Assembly: GCA_027306605.1 (NCBI GenBank) | Contig: DAHUZK010000044.1 | Coordinates: 19,610-83,609, forward strand | Length of the DNA stretch: 64,000 nucleotides | Source: Acidimicrobiaceae bacterium | GTDB lineage: Bacteria; Actinomycetota; Acidimicrobiia; Acidimicrobiales; RAAP-2 | Direction of reading: 5' to 3' | In this document: piece by piece, positions 35,492-44,400 of the stretch | How positions within the stretch are numbered: the stretch's first letter is position 1 | Layout of the letters: every line of letters starts with the position of its first letter | Program-made: the position numbers and the translations under genes | Notes under the pieces: model-generated | What the model was told of the DNA's origin: nothing | What the model saw: the letters and a program-made list of their open reading frames with translations, nothing else | Databases searched by the model: none

Positions 35492-36253
35492 TCATGAGAG
35501 CGCTTTCACGATCGTGAGTGCTCCGGTGGCGAGCAGAAGCAGGTCCACCGACCAGACGAAGTGGGACGGCTCCATCTTGGTGCCCACCCACCCGCCGATG
35601 GCGATCCCCACCACACAGGCCAAGAGCGTGGTCGCGGCCAGAGCCACGTCGATTCCGGTGATCAGTCCCGATGTCGCCAGCAGCGGCAGACCGATGACGT
35701 TCGACACCACGAAGATGGCTGAAAGTGTCGCCCTGAACCGGTCGTCGCTGAAGCCGGTCCGGCGAAGCTCGTAGACGAGCGGCGGGCCACCGGTCGCGAG
35801 GGAGGTGTTGATGATGCCGCTCGCCATGCCGATTGCGAAGGTGCTCGTACGACCCGGCCCGATCGCCCCTGAACTGGTCGCCTCTGTACTGAACAGGTGC
35901 GACGACACCAGAATCCACACCGCTGCAGCACATGTGGCGAACCCGACCAAGAGGCGGAGTGTCCCAGCCGAGGTCACGGCGAGCACCACCACTCCGACGG
36001 GTGCGCCGACGACAACTCCCGCACCCAGCCGCCGGGTACTCCGCCAATCGATCCAGGACCAGAGGCGAAGCGCGACCCAGACGCTCGTGATGCTCCCGAT
36101 CAAGAAGACCACGACCACCGCACTCTTGGTGGGGAGCACGAAGGTCGTCAGCGGCACGGCGAAGAGCGCGAAGCCGAAGCCCACAGCACGTTGCACGACT
36201 GTCGCAGCCAGAACGATGGCGGACAGCGCAGCGACGACGCCGAAGCTGAGCAT
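35492..36253 (-). CDS. TauE/SafE-family membrane transporter
   Basis: 253 residues with about eight TM helices. The N-terminal half carries VGFGFALFAVPLTTFV and the second half GMASGIINTSLATGGPPLVYEL, the paired glycine/proline motifs of TauE/SafE (DUF81) proteins, which export or import sulfonates and related anions. Convergent with the SnoaL-like gene. Confidence 0.88.
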   Translation of the reverse strand: MLSFGVVAALSAIVLAATVVQRAVGFGFALFAVPLTTFVLPTKSAVVVVFLIGSITSVWVALRLWSWIDWRSTRRLGAGVVVGAPVGVVVLAVTSAGTLRLLVGFATCAAAVWILVSSHLFSTEATSSGAIGPGRTSTFAIGMASGIINTSLATGGPPLVYELRRTGFSDDRFRATLSAIFVVSNVIGLPLLATSGLITGIDVALAATTLLACVVGIAIGGWVGTKMEPSHFVWSVDLLLLATGALTIVKALS

Positions 36254-36456
36254 CGGCCAACCCTACCGGTACCGCTCACACGAGGACCGTCGCTGACCTG
36301 CGGCGGATCGATGCAACGCCGCCGACGCTTGACGACATGCCGTCGACATCGGACACTAAGCCCGTGCCATTCCGTTAGGTCTGACTCGCTCATCACGCCC
36401 GAGGGCCTCCTCGCGGCTCGGTCCCCAGTCCGGTCCGAGCTCATGGAGGTCTCCTC

Positions 36457-37203
36457 GTGTCATCTTCTCGTCGAGCGCGGTTCGTCGCGCTCCATTCTCT
36501 CCTCGCGCGCCTCGAGGTCGCCTCACCTGCGGACGTCATTGCAGGTAGACGTGTCCTCGTGGACGGGCGGGTCATCAGCAACCCGGCGGCGATGGTGCGG
36601 TCCGACGCTGCCGTTCGTCTCGTACCCGAACGACGCCTCCGTGGGGAGGTCAAGCTCTCCGGAGCCCTCGACCAACTCCACGTTCCGGTCTTCGGACGCG
36701 TGGCCGTCGATCTGGGAGCGAGCGCAGGTGGTTTCACGACGGCGCTCCTTGCTCGGGGTGCTCGGCGGGTCTACGCCGTCGATGTCGGGATCGGCCAGCT
36801 ACTCGGCCGACTCCGTCACGACGAACGCGTCGTGAACCTCGAGGGTCACAATCTCGGTTCTGTCGATGCCGGGACGATTCCCGACGTGGTGGAGCTGATG
36901 ACGATCGATGTGGGCTATCTGTCCCTGCGGGAGACGTTCCCCCAGGTCGAGAGGCTCCGGATCGACCCGGAGGCCCACCTGGTCGCGCTCGTCAAGCCGA
37001 CGTTCGAACTCCGGCGCGCCAGGTTGGTCACGTCCGCCGCGGAGGTGAGTGGAGCGGTGCGCGCCACCGTGGAGGCACTCCGAGAACATGCCTGGACCTT
37101 CCTGGCGTCCTGTCCTGCCGCCAGACTCGGTCGCGGCGGAGCTCCAGAAGTGTTCGTCCATGCAAGCCGCCGAAAGGACGAGGGAGCTCCGGAGAGGCGG
37201 TGA
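36457..37203 (+). CDS. tlyA: TlyA-family rRNA 2'-O-methyltransferase
   Basis: 248 residues from GTG 36457 (GGAGG 7 bp upstream). N-terminal S4 RNA-binding domain (about 1-60: ARFVALHSLLARL, GRRVLVDGRVISNPAAMV) and an FtsJ-type SAM methyltransferase domain (DLGASAGGFTTALLARGARRVYAVDVG at about 85-111; MTIDVGYLSLRE; LVALVKPTFEL with the catalytic Lys). TlyA methylates 16S and 23S rRNA in mycobacteria. About 20 residues shorter than that protein. Confidence 0.88.
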   Translation: MSSSRRARFVALHSLLARLEVASPADVIAGRRVLVDGRVISNPAAMVRSDAAVRLVPERRLRGEVKLSGALDQLHVPVFGRVAVDLGASAGGFTTALLARGARRVYAVDVGIGQLLGRLRHDERVVNLEGHNLGSVDAGTIPDVVELMTIDVGYLSLRETFPQVERLRIDPEAHLVALVKPTFELRRARLVTSAAEVSGAVRATVEALREHAWTFLASCPAARLGRGGAPEVFVHASRRKDEGAPERR

Positions 37204-37204
37204 T

Positions 37205-38077
37205 CTACACGGACTCGAGCTGACCGCGGAGGACATTGAAGACCTCTCCGCCCATGTGGAGCGAGGTGTCGGTGTCGTAACGCCTGCGGAGTTCCTCGAA
37301 TCGTGCATCCGGATCGACGCACAGCTCCGCGACGAGGTCGAAGAGCTCGAGCTGATCGGTTGTCGGCTGTTCGCCGACGTGCCAGCGCGCACCCCAGCTG
37401 TCCCATGGGAGCATCTCGACCTTGTTCAGGGATGCGAGGTCGAGTCGCAAGTTCCCTGCGATCCAATGGGCGCCGTGCTCCTCGATCCCCGAGAGGCCGC
37501 ACCGCGATGCCTCGAGCTCGCCTCGTCGCCAGGCCTGCCATGCGGAACCGGCGGCCACGAACTCCGTCGGCGTGATCTCGAAAGGGTCTCCTTCGAATCC
37601 GATCATCTCCCGCCACGTCTCGTCGAGCTGCGCGTCCACCGTCTGCCATCTGCCCTCGGAGGAGTTCCACCATTGCGCCACCCAATGATCCTCGAGCCAG
37701 CCCGGGCGAAAGTAGGAACCGAACCCGCAACGTGCGCGCGCCGGGATCCCCGCCGCTCGAAGCATGGCCACGGTGACCCGGCTGAAGGCATGGCAGCGCG
37801 CTCCGACACGGCGGGCAGGAGGCCGTGCCTGTTGGAGTGGAGCGGCGTCGAGCGAACGGGCCGTCGCGAGCAGTCGGGCGGTGTCGCGCTCGTGAATGGC
37901 CTCGCTCTGGATCCGGTCGAGCGCGACGCCATAGAACGGCAGGGCAACGACGTCATAGATGAGCAGCCCCTGCACGACCTCGACGACCCTGCGAACGTCG
38001 TCGGAGGCGAAGTCGCCCTTTTCGAGCGAAGTGAAGCGACCGGGTGCGGAGTAGAAGGCGAGCGCCTCCTCGTGCAT
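37205..38077 (-). CDS. Transglutaminase-like protein
   Basis: 290 residues from ATG 38077. The transglutaminase-like core has the triad in order: C95 in VGARCHAF, H131 in LEDHWVAQWW, D148 in WQTVDAQ. AMLRAAGIPARARCGFG between them is typical of bacterial transglutaminase-like cysteine proteins. No signal peptide, so cytoplasmic. Convergent with tlyA, with 1 bp between the genes. Substrate unknown. Confidence 0.85.
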   Translation of the reverse strand: MHEEALAFYSAPGRFTSLEKGDFASDDVRRVVEVVQGLLIYDVVALPFYGVALDRIQSEAIHERDTARLLATARSLDAAPLQQARPPARRVGARCHAFSRVTVAMLRAAGIPARARCGFGSYFRPGWLEDHWVAQWWNSSEGRWQTVDAQLDETWREMIGFEGDPFEITPTEFVAAGSAWQAWRRGELEASRCGLSGIEEHGAHWIAGNLRLDLASLNKVEMLPWDSWGARWHVGEQPTTDQLELFDLVAELCVDPDARFEELRRRYDTDTSLHMGGEVFNVLRGQLESV

Positions 38078-38206
38078 GCCGACATTCTCTCACCCGTGAG
38101 ATTTGCGCAGCTCGACGAGACCCCAGCCCGAACTCTTGTTCGGTTCATGCATCAAATCTGAAAACTGGGAGGCAGGGCTACGCTCAGGTGATGCAGAGCG
38201 TCGCTG

Positions 38207-38581
38207 GTGAACGCAATGTTTCACAGCAACGCAGGCAATGAAAGGCGCACCGTATACCAAAACGTTGTGCTGGGGTTGTTCGACCTCCACGCTGACTGGC
38301 AGTCTGGGTCCATGTCCCCAGCCGAAGTGAAACAACTGTCTCTCTTTCGTGCGTACGACTACGAGGTTCATTCGCCGGGTCATGCGGACTGGCTCTTCGC
38401 TCTTCTCGGAATCCGACGGCCGGTCTGTCGTTGCGGCGATCCCTATGAGTCGCATCAGCACTATCGCCGCGGTTCAAACTGCTCCTTCTGCCGATGCGAG
38501 CGTTATGGGCCGGTCCTGTTGAAATCGAGTCCCTACGGGGAGCGATCCGCTCGGTTTCTGAGGCAATTGCACCTCTCCTGA
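38207..38581 (+). CDS. Small cysteine/histidine-rich hypothetical protein
   Basis: Up to 124 residues from GTG 38207 (other starts: ATG 38216 or ATG 38312; no strong ribosome site for any). The C-terminal VCRCGDPYESHQHYRRGSNC and SFCRC give Cys/His ligands spaced for one zinc ion, a pattern seen in many small actinobacterial proteins. Function unknown. The stop codon is inside a 17-bp tandem duplication. Confidence 0.6.
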   Translation: MNAMFHSNAGNERRTVYQNVVLGLFDLHADWQSGSMSPAEVKQLSLFRAYDYEVHSPGHADWLFALLGIRRPVCRCGDPYESHQHYRRGSNCSFCRCERYGPVLLKSSPYGERSARFLRQLHLS

Positions 38582-38609
38582 ACAACCGAGGGTCCTGAAC
38601 AACCGAGGG
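38576..38609. repeat. Perfect 17-bp tandem duplication including a stop codon
   Basis: TCCTGAACAACCGAGGG occurs at 38576-38592 and 38593-38609. The TGA of the first copy ends the small zinc-protein gene; the second copy repeats it downstream. Confidence 0.95.
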
Positions 38610-38689
38610 CCGGGCGGGCATCGCGCGCTGCGCTGGGCGAGATCGTCCGCGCACCCGGAGTGGACCGGCCGGACCGGCCGGCCGTTACG

Positions 38690-38761
38690 TGCGCCCCTCG
38701 GGATTTGAACCCGAAACCTGCGGATTAAGAGTCCGTTGCTCTGCCGTTGAGCTAGAGGCGC
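38690..38761 (-). tRNA. tRNA-Lys (anticodon CTT)
   Basis: Read on the minus strand: acceptor GCGCCTC pairs with GGGGCGC (one G-T), D-arm GCTC/GAGC, anticodon loop CTCTTAA giving CTT for lysine AAG codons, T-arm TCGGG-TTCAAAT-CCCGA, discriminator A, no encoded CCA. Total 72 nt. The outermost pair of the anticodon stem (A-C) is mismatched; all else is regular. Confidence 0.95.
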
Positions 38762-38827
38762 ACCGCAGAGTGTAGCGACGCTCGATTGGTGCTCTGGTGC
38801 GGCCGCGTCGTCGCTTCGCCCTCTGAG

Positions 38828-38845
38828 CCTGACAGGCATGTCAGG
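38828..38845. promoter_or_regulatory. Palindrome CCTGACA-GGCA-TGTCAGG
   Basis: A perfect 7-4-7 inverted repeat 79-96 bp before the acyl-CoA dehydrogenase start. Its size and symmetry fit a TetR- or GntR-type operator; the TGACA-N4-TGTCA core recurs elsewhere in the window. Confidence 0.6.
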
Positions 38846-38923
38846 TACACTCGCCCGGGCTGCGTCCGCACGGCTCGGCCCGGATCGATCGACAAGGGCG
38901 GCCTCGTCCGGGAAGGGACTGCG

Positions 38924-40051
38924 GTGGAGCTCGACTTCACGGACGATCAGGAGGAGCTGCGAGCCTCGGTTCGTTCCTTCCTCGACAAGGAGTGCAGCCT
39001 CGAGCTGGTACGCGCCGTCGTCGAGTCGGGGGAGGCACCCGAGAAGCTCTGGGGGTCGATGGTCGCTCTGGACTGGCCGGCGCTGGCCATCCCCGAGGAG
39101 AACGGCGGGATCGGCCTGTCCATCGTGGAGACAGCGGTCGTGGTCGAGGAGCTCGGTCGCTCCATCGCGCCCGGGCCGCTCGTCCCTACGGTCACCCAGT
39201 TCGCTCCCGTGGTCCGCGAAGTCGGCACGCCCGGACAACGCCAGCGCTTCTTGTCGGGCGTGGCCTCGGGTTCGATCACCGGGACGGTCGCGGTGGCCGA
39301 CCATCCGCGTCGCTGGTTCCTCGACGAGGTGGGCATGACCGCCTGGCGCGACGGTGATCGCTGGGTCCTCGACGGGACCAAGGTCGGGGTCATGGCTCCG
39401 GGCGAGGTCGACGAGATCGCCGTTGTGGCGAGGGTGGGCGACGGTTTCGGTGCCTTCGTCGTGCCGGCTGCCGACACCCGCGTCAGTCCGATGCACTCCC
39501 TCGATGCGACCCGCCCGCTGGCGACGGTCGACCTCGACCGTGTCAAGGTGCCCGACGACCGAGCCCTGGGTGAGCCCGGGGGTGCTGCGTCGGGTGCGGG
39601 CATCCGCCGGGCTCTCGAGGAATCCACCCTGGCATTGGCGCTCGAGACGGTCGGCGCCGTCGACGCCCTCTTCCAATTGGTGCTCGCCTACATCAAGGAA
39701 CGACAACAATTCGGTGTGGTGGTCGGGTCCTTCCAGGCGATGAAGCACAAGATGAGCAACATGTTCATCGCCATCGAACGAGCGCGTGCGCTCTGTTACT
39801 ACGCGGTCGCCGCGGTCGAGGAAGACGACGAGCGCAGGGCCGCCGCCGTCGCCATGGCCAAGGCGGCCAGTGACGAGTGCCAGCATCTGGTGTGCCAGGA
39901 GAGCATCCAGTCGTTCGGTGGCATCGGGTTCACGTGGGAGCACGACTGCCACCTCTTCGTGAAACGGGCTGCGACCAACGCCGCACTCTTCGGCCGCTCG
40001 GCCGATCACTCGCTGGCGGTGGCCGCGTCGATCGGTGTCGTCGCATCGTGA
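38924..40051 (+). CDS. Acyl-CoA dehydrogenase family protein
   Basis: 375 residues from GTG 38924 (GGAAGGG upstream). Order of the fold: N-terminal helices (LDFTDDQEELRASVRSFL), middle beta domain (weakly conserved around 115-190), C-terminal helices with ERQQFGVVVGSFQAMKHKMSNM (FAD contact) and FGGIGFTWEHDCHLFVKRA. The catalytic Glu of classical members is not clearly placed, as in many actinobacterial FadE paralogues. Oxidises an acyl-CoA, or is one half of an alpha/beta pair. A perfect palindrome lies upstream. Confidence 0.87.
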   Translation: MELDFTDDQEELRASVRSFLDKECSLELVRAVVESGEAPEKLWGSMVALDWPALAIPEENGGIGLSIVETAVVVEELGRSIAPGPLVPTVTQFAPVVREVGTPGQRQRFLSGVASGSITGTVAVADHPRRWFLDEVGMTAWRDGDRWVLDGTKVGVMAPGEVDEIAVVARVGDGFGAFVVPAADTRVSPMHSLDATRPLATVDLDRVKVPDDRALGEPGGAASGAGIRRALEESTLALALETVGAVDALFQLVLAYIKERQQFGVVVGSFQAMKHKMSNMFIAIERARALCYYAVAAVEEDDERRAAAVAMAKAASDECQHLVCQESIQSFGGIGFTWEHDCHLFVKRAATNAALFGRSADHSLAVAASIGVVAS

Positions 40052-40075
40052 ATCCCAGTCGCGTCGCGAATCCCA
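40040..40075. repeat. 18-bp tandem duplication including a stop codon
   Basis: GTCGCATCGTGAATCCCA (40040-40057) is followed by GTCGCGTCGCGAATCCCA (40058-40075). The TGA in the first copy ends the acyl-CoA dehydrogenase gene; in the second copy it has become CGA. Confidence 0.88.
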
Positions 40076-40114
40076 GCGGACACGGGGTTCCGCGGTCCGC
40101 GAGGGCTGAGGCTC

Positions 40115-40555
40115 GTGCGGCCCGGTGAGGAGCTGATCGCCCGGCTCCGGCTCGAACCGCACCCCGAGGGGGGTTGGTACCGCCGGACCTGGGTGGCGCC
40201 GACGGACTCCGAGGCCCCGGGCGCCCGCCCGGCCGGGAGCGCGATCTACTACCTCCTGCTCGAAGGCGAGGTCTCCGCGGCCCATCGCATCGACGCCACC
40301 GAGTTGTGGCACTTCTACGCCGGTGACCCTCTCGAGCTCACCTGCGAGCAGCGCGAGGGATCCCCGATGCGCACGGTCCTCGGCCCGGACTTCGCAGCCG
40401 GACAGGTACCCCAGTTCGTGGTCGAGGCCGGCGTATGGCAATCGGCCCGACCGCTCGGGCGCTTCTCGCTGGTGGGGGCGACGGTGACGCCCGCCTTCCG
40501 GTTCGACGGATTCGAAATGCGCCGACCGGATCCGGACCCGCCGCAGGCCCGTTGA
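40115..40555 (+). CDS. Cupin DUF985-family protein
   Basis: 146 residues from GTG 40115. LEPHPEGGWYRRTW near the N-terminus, SAIYYLLLEGEVSAAHRIDATELWHFYAGDPLEL and the C-terminal SLVGATVTPAFRFDGFEM are the signature blocks of DUF985 cupins, small beta-barrel proteins. Biochemical role unknown. 76 bp before the acetyl-CoA synthetase, possibly the same operon. Confidence 0.88.
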   Translation: MRPGEELIARLRLEPHPEGGWYRRTWVAPTDSEAPGARPAGSAIYYLLLEGEVSAAHRIDATELWHFYAGDPLELTCEQREGSPMRTVLGPDFAAGQVPQFVVEAGVWQSARPLGRFSLVGATVTPAFRFDGFEMRRPDPDPPQAR

Positions 40556-40631
40556 CGCTCACGGCGTCGGCCAAGTAATGATCGAGGGACGAAGGGTCGA
40601 CCACCGACGACCAGGAGCGAAGGGAGCCACA

Positions 40632-42605
40632 GTGTCGGACGCGCACGAGGAGAGCCTGTCGGCGCTGCTCCACGAGACCAGGACCTTCCCCCCGCCCCCC
40701 GAGCTGGCCGAGCAGGCGAACGCACAACCCGGCATCTATGCCGAGGCGGAAGCCGATCCGCTGGCGTTCTGGGAGGACCAGGCCCGTCGGCTGCAGTGGG
40801 ACGCACCGTGGACCGACGTGCTCCAGTGGGAGCTGCCGTTCTCCAAATGGTTCGTGGGAGGCAAGCTCAACGTCTCGGTCAATTGCGTGGACCGCCACGT
40901 CGCGTCGGGACTCGGCGATCGGGTTGCCTTTCACTGGGAGGGCGAACCGGGGGACACCCGGACCATCACCTACGCCGAATTGTCGGCCTCGGTGTGCCAG
41001 GCGGCCAACGCGTTGACCGAGCTCGGTGTCGAGGCGGGGGAGAAGGTCGCCATCTACATGCCCATGATCCCCGAGGCGGTGGTGGCCATGCTGGCCTGCG
41101 CTCGGCTGGGTGCCCCCCACACGGTGGTCTTCGGAGGGTTCTCGTCCGACGCGCTGCAGAGCCGCATCCTCGACTGTGACGCGCAGTACGTGATCACCGC
41201 CGACGGCGGATACCGGCGGGGAGCTCCCAGCTCGCTCAAGCCGGCCGTCGACGATGCGGTGAAGGAGTGTCCGGGGGTCCGGCGCGTCCTCGTGGTGCGG
41301 CGGACGGGCCAGGACGTGGCGTGGGACGAGGCCCGCGACGTCTGGTGGCACGATGTCGTCGACCGCCAGGCGACGACGCACGAGCCCCGGTCCTTCGATG
41401 CCGAGCACCCGCTCTACATCATGTACACCAGCGGCACGACCGCGAAGCCCAAGGGGATCCTGCACACGAGCGGCGGATACCTGACGCACGTCTCGGCGAC
41501 GCACCGTCTGATCTTCGACCTCAAGCCCGAGTCCGATGTCTTCTGGACCGCAGCGGACATCGGATGGGTCACCGGCCACAGCTACATCGTCTACGGACCG
41601 CTGGCCAATGCCGCCACGTCGGTCATGTACGAAGGCACCCCCGACACCCCCGAGCGAGATCGTTGGTGGCAGATCGTGGAGCGGTACAAGGTCAACATCC
41701 TCTACACCGCTCCCACCACGATCCGAACCTTCATGAAGTGGGGGGAGGACCTCCCCGCCAAACACGACCTCTCGAGCCTTCGCCTGCTCGGATCGGTGGG
41801 AGAACCGATCAACCCCGAGGCGTGGATCTGGTACCGCACCCACATCGGGGGCGGGCGCTGCCCCATCGTCGACACGTGGTGGCAGACCGAGACGGGCGGC
41901 ATCATGATCTCGCCGCTGCCGGGGGTCACCTCGACCAAGCCAGGCGCCGCCATGACCCCCTTTCCCGGCATCGCGGCAGACGTCATCGACAACGACGGCG
42001 TCTCCGTCGGCGACGGCGAAGGGGGCTACCTGGTACTGACGAAGCCGTGGCCCGGGATGCTGCGCGGGATCTATGGCGACGACGAGCGCTACAAGGAGAC
42101 GTACTGGTCGCGCTTCCCCGGGTCCTACTTCGCCGGCGACGGTGCCAAGCGGGACGAGGACGGCGACCTGTGGCTCCTCGGCCGGGTCGACGACGTGATG
42201 AACATCTCGGGGCACCGCATCTCGACGACAGAGGTCGAGCACGCGCTGGTCGGCCACCCCGCTGTCGCCGAGGCGGCAGTGGTCGGTGCCAACGACGCCA
42301 CGACCGGACAGGCGATCGTCGCCTTCGTCACCGTCAAGGGGGCGGGCGAGGCGCAAGGTGAGGAGGGCGAGAGGCTGGTGGCCGAGCTGCGCGATCACGT
42401 GGCGAGGGAGATCGGTCCCATCGCCAAGCCTCGCCAGATCCTGCTGACCCCGGAGCTGCCCAAGACCCGGAGCGGCAAGATCATGCGCCGGCTGCTGCGC
42501 GACGTGGCCGACGACAGGCCCCTCGGCGACGTGACCACCCTGCTCGACCCCACGGTCGTGAACGCCATCAAGGACCACATGGCAGAGGGCGGCGAGAAGG
42601 AGTAG
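40632..42605 (+). CDS. acs: Acetyl-CoA synthetase
   Basis: 657 residues from GTG 40632 (AAGGGAG upstream). Acs layout: N-terminal WVGGKLNVSVN-like segment (FVGGKLNVSVNCVDRHV), YTSGTTAKPKGI (ATP loop), WVTGHSYIVYGPL, WWQTETGGIM, the hinge GRVDDVMNISGHRISTTEVE, and PKTRSGKIMRRLLR, whose Lys is the acetylation-controlled catalytic residue. Activates acetate (or propionate) through an acyl-AMP. Normal length for Acs (about 650). Confidence 0.94.
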   Translation: MSDAHEESLSALLHETRTFPPPPELAEQANAQPGIYAEAEADPLAFWEDQARRLQWDAPWTDVLQWELPFSKWFVGGKLNVSVNCVDRHVASGLGDRVAFHWEGEPGDTRTITYAELSASVCQAANALTELGVEAGEKVAIYMPMIPEAVVAMLACARLGAPHTVVFGGFSSDALQSRILDCDAQYVITADGGYRRGAPSSLKPAVDDAVKECPGVRRVLVVRRTGQDVAWDEARDVWWHDVVDRQATTHEPRSFDAEHPLYIMYTSGTTAKPKGILHTSGGYLTHVSATHRLIFDLKPESDVFWTAADIGWVTGHSYIVYGPLANAATSVMYEGTPDTPERDRWWQIVERYKVNILYTAPTTIRTFMKWGEDLPAKHDLSSLRLLGSVGEPINPEAWIWYRTHIGGGRCPIVDTWWQTETGGIMISPLPGVTSTKPGAAMTPFPGIAADVIDNDGVSVGDGEGGYLVLTKPWPGMLRGIYGDDERYKETYWSRFPGSYFAGDGAKRDEDGDLWLLGRVDDVMNISGHRISTTEVEHALVGHPAVAEAAVVGANDATTGQAIVAFVTVKGAGEAQGEEGERLVAELRDHVAREIGPIAKPRQILLTPELPKTRSGKIMRRLLRDVADDRPLGDVTTLLDPTVVNAIKDHMAEGGEKE

Positions 42606-42609
42606 CTGC

Positions 42610-42640
42610 GGGACGGCGGGACGGCGGGACGGCGGGACGG
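42610..42640. repeat. 8-bp tandem repeat GGGACGGC, 4 copies
   Basis: Four units (last one base short) directly after the acs stop codon. The sequence that follows, to about 42690, is a looser GAGCAGCC/GAGCAGCG repeat. Confidence 0.9.
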
Positions 42641-42763
42641 GAAGCTCCACGAAGACGAGCAGCCCGAGCAGCGCGAGCAGCCAGAGCGGGGCGACGCCTC
42701 GGCCGGCCGTCCCTGAGGCGGGATTGACCCCCCGGAGCGCCATCGGCCAAGCTGCAACGAAGC

Positions 42764-42777
42764 TGACACGGGCGTCA
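42764..42777. promoter_or_regulatory. Palindrome TGACA-CGGG-CGTCA
   Basis: One mismatch from TGACA-N4-TGTCA. It lies 42-55 bp before the start of the acyl-CoA synthetase gene, a good position for an operator. Confidence 0.5.
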
Positions 42778-42818
42778 ACTTCCTGGCGCTCACCCGCCTC
42801 CCGAGGGGACCTGCATCC

Positions 42819-44393
42819 GTGTTGATGGACGAGCACCTGGCCCGCATGGCCACCGAATTCGGCGACCGCACCGCCTTCGAGGTCGTCGACGTGGGATCGA
42901 TGACCTTCGCCGAGTGGGACGGTGCGGCCAACGCCATGGCCCGGCGCCTGCTCGAGTTCGGGCTCGAGCCGGGTGCCCGGGTGGGCATCCACCTGCACCC
43001 GGAGCTCGCCCTGCGCTGGCTGGTCTCCTACTCGGCGGCGCACCGGGCCGGTGGCGTGGCCGTCCCCATGAATCCCCGCCTCGCCCCGGCCGAGGTCGCG
43101 CACGTGCTGGCCCATTCGGGGGCCACGGCGGTCGTAGCCGACGGCGACCTGGTCGCCAGCGACCTCGACAGCGGGCGGGGTCGTCTGCTCGTCGCCGTCG
43201 ACGCCGGGAACGCCGGGAACGCCGGGAACGCCGGGAACGCCGGGAACGCCGGGAACGCCGGGAACGCCGGGTCGGGACCCGCGCCCCTCTTGGATTGGCC
43301 GGCGGCTGTCTCCGGTGACCGCTCTCCCTTCCAGGCGCCGCGACACGACGACGACCTGGCGGACATCCTCTACACGTCCGGCACCACCGGGCGACCCAAG
43401 GGCGTGGCGGTCCGCCACTCCAACGGGGCCCTGGTCGGAGCCGTCGAGCCGAATTGGAGCGGCGGGGGCTGGCTGCACGCCAGCCCCCTGTTCACGTTCG
43501 CCGGCATCGCGCTGGTCTATACGCCCATGAAGATGGGACTGGAGGTCATCTACCAGCCGCGCTTCGACGCCGACCGCTGGTTGCGGGTCGTCGAGGAGCA
43601 GCGACCGGTGGCCGTCTTCCTCGTACCGGCGATGGCGCATCTCCTCATCGACCATCCGCGCTTCGACGAGGCCGATCTCTCCTCGGTCACGATGTGCTCG
43701 GTGGGCAGCGCCCCGCTGGCACCGTTCGTCCTGGAGAAGCTGCAGGCCAAGATGCCGAGCGCCCTCGTCTCGAACAACTACGGGATGACCGAGGCGGGCT
43801 CCGCCTACTGCGTCATGCCGCAGGGGGAGGCCGTGAAGCGTCCCGGCTCGGTGGGGAAGATCGCCCCGCCCGCCGTGGTGAAGATCGTCGACGAGCACGA
43901 CGAGCCGCTGCCGGCAGACGTGGTGGGCGAGGTTCGTCTCCAGATGCCGGGGCGACAGCGCGAGTACTACAACGATGCCGAGGCCACCGCCGAGACCTGG
44001 AAGGACGGTTGGGTGATCACGGGTGATCTCGGCAAGCTCGACGAGGACGGCTACCTCTACATCGTCGGCCGTTCCAAGGACGTGATCATCCGCGGCGGGA
44101 ACAACGTGCACGCCACCGACGTGGAGCACGCGCTGGTCCAGCACCCTGCCGTGAAGGAGGTCGCGGTGGTCGGAGCCCCCCATCCTGTCCTCGGTGAGGA
44201 CGTCGTGGCCTTCGTCGTCCTGCAGCCCGATGCCCGGGTGGATGGCGAGGACCTGCGTTCGTTCGGGCTCGAGCGGCTCGCCGACTACAAGGTGCCTCGG
44301 CAATTCGTCTTCGTCGACGCGCTGCCGCGCAATGCCACGGGCAAGGTGGTCAAGCCCCAGCTCAAGGCCCGCCTCGCCGAGGCACCTGCCTGA
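42819..44393 (+). CDS. Acyl-CoA synthetase (AMP-forming, FadD-like)
   Basis: 524 residues from GTG 42819 (GAGGGG upstream; ATG 42825 is an alternative). ATP loop YTSGTTGRPKG at 185-195, NNYGMTEAGS, GWVITGDLGKLDEDGYLYIVGRSKD and the C-terminal Lys in PRNATGKVVKPQL. Activates a fatty or aromatic acid as acyl-AMP then acyl-CoA. Residues 128-151 are (AGN)n, encoded by a 9-bp repeat in the linker before the ATP loop. A palindrome CTGACG-TCT-CGTCAG at 44390-44404 spans both this stop and that of the convergent gene. Confidence 0.93.
   Translation: MLMDEHLARMATEFGDRTAFEVVDVGSMTFAEWDGAANAMARRLLEFGLEPGARVGIHLHPELALRWLVSYSAAHRAGGVAVPMNPRLAPAEVAHVLAHSGATAVVADGDLVASDLDSGRGRLLVAVDAGNAGNAGNAGNAGNAGNAGNAGSGPAPLLDWPAAVSGDRSPFQAPRHDDDLADILYTSGTTGRPKGVAVRHSNGALVGAVEPNWSGGGWLHASPLFTFAGIALVYTPMKMGLEVIYQPRFDADRWLRVVEEQRPVAVFLVPAMAHLLIDHPRFDEADLSSVTMCSVGSAPLAPFVLEKLQAKMPSALVSNNYGMTEAGSAYCVMPQGEAVKRPGSVGKIAPPAVVKIVDEHDEPLPADVVGEVRLQMPGRQREYYNDAEATAETWKDGWVITGDLGKLDEDGYLYIVGRSKDVIIRGGNNVHATDVEHALVQHPAVKEVAVVGAPHPVLGEDVVAFVVLQPDARVDGEDLRSFGLERLADYKVPRQFVFVDALPRNATGKVVKPQLKARLAEAPA
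43200..43271. repeat. 9-bp in-frame tandem repeat, 7 perfect copies plus one diverged
   Basis: AACGCCGGG repeats without error from 43209 to 43271, after a GACGCCGGG copy at 43200. It codes for N-A-G units in the acyl-CoA synthetase. Confidence 0.95.
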
Positions 44394-44400
44394 CGTCTCG

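Noticed and set aside
38663..38682. GGACCGGCC repeats next to the tRNA as an attachment site
   Set aside because: Only two short GC-rich units, no integrase gene and no matching copy of the tRNA end in the window.
40338..44303. A 1321-codon open frame on the minus strand opposite acs and the acyl-CoA synthetase
   Set aside because: It is the antisense frame of two well-supported genes in high-GC DNA, is rich in Arg/Gly/His/Pro and shows no domain.
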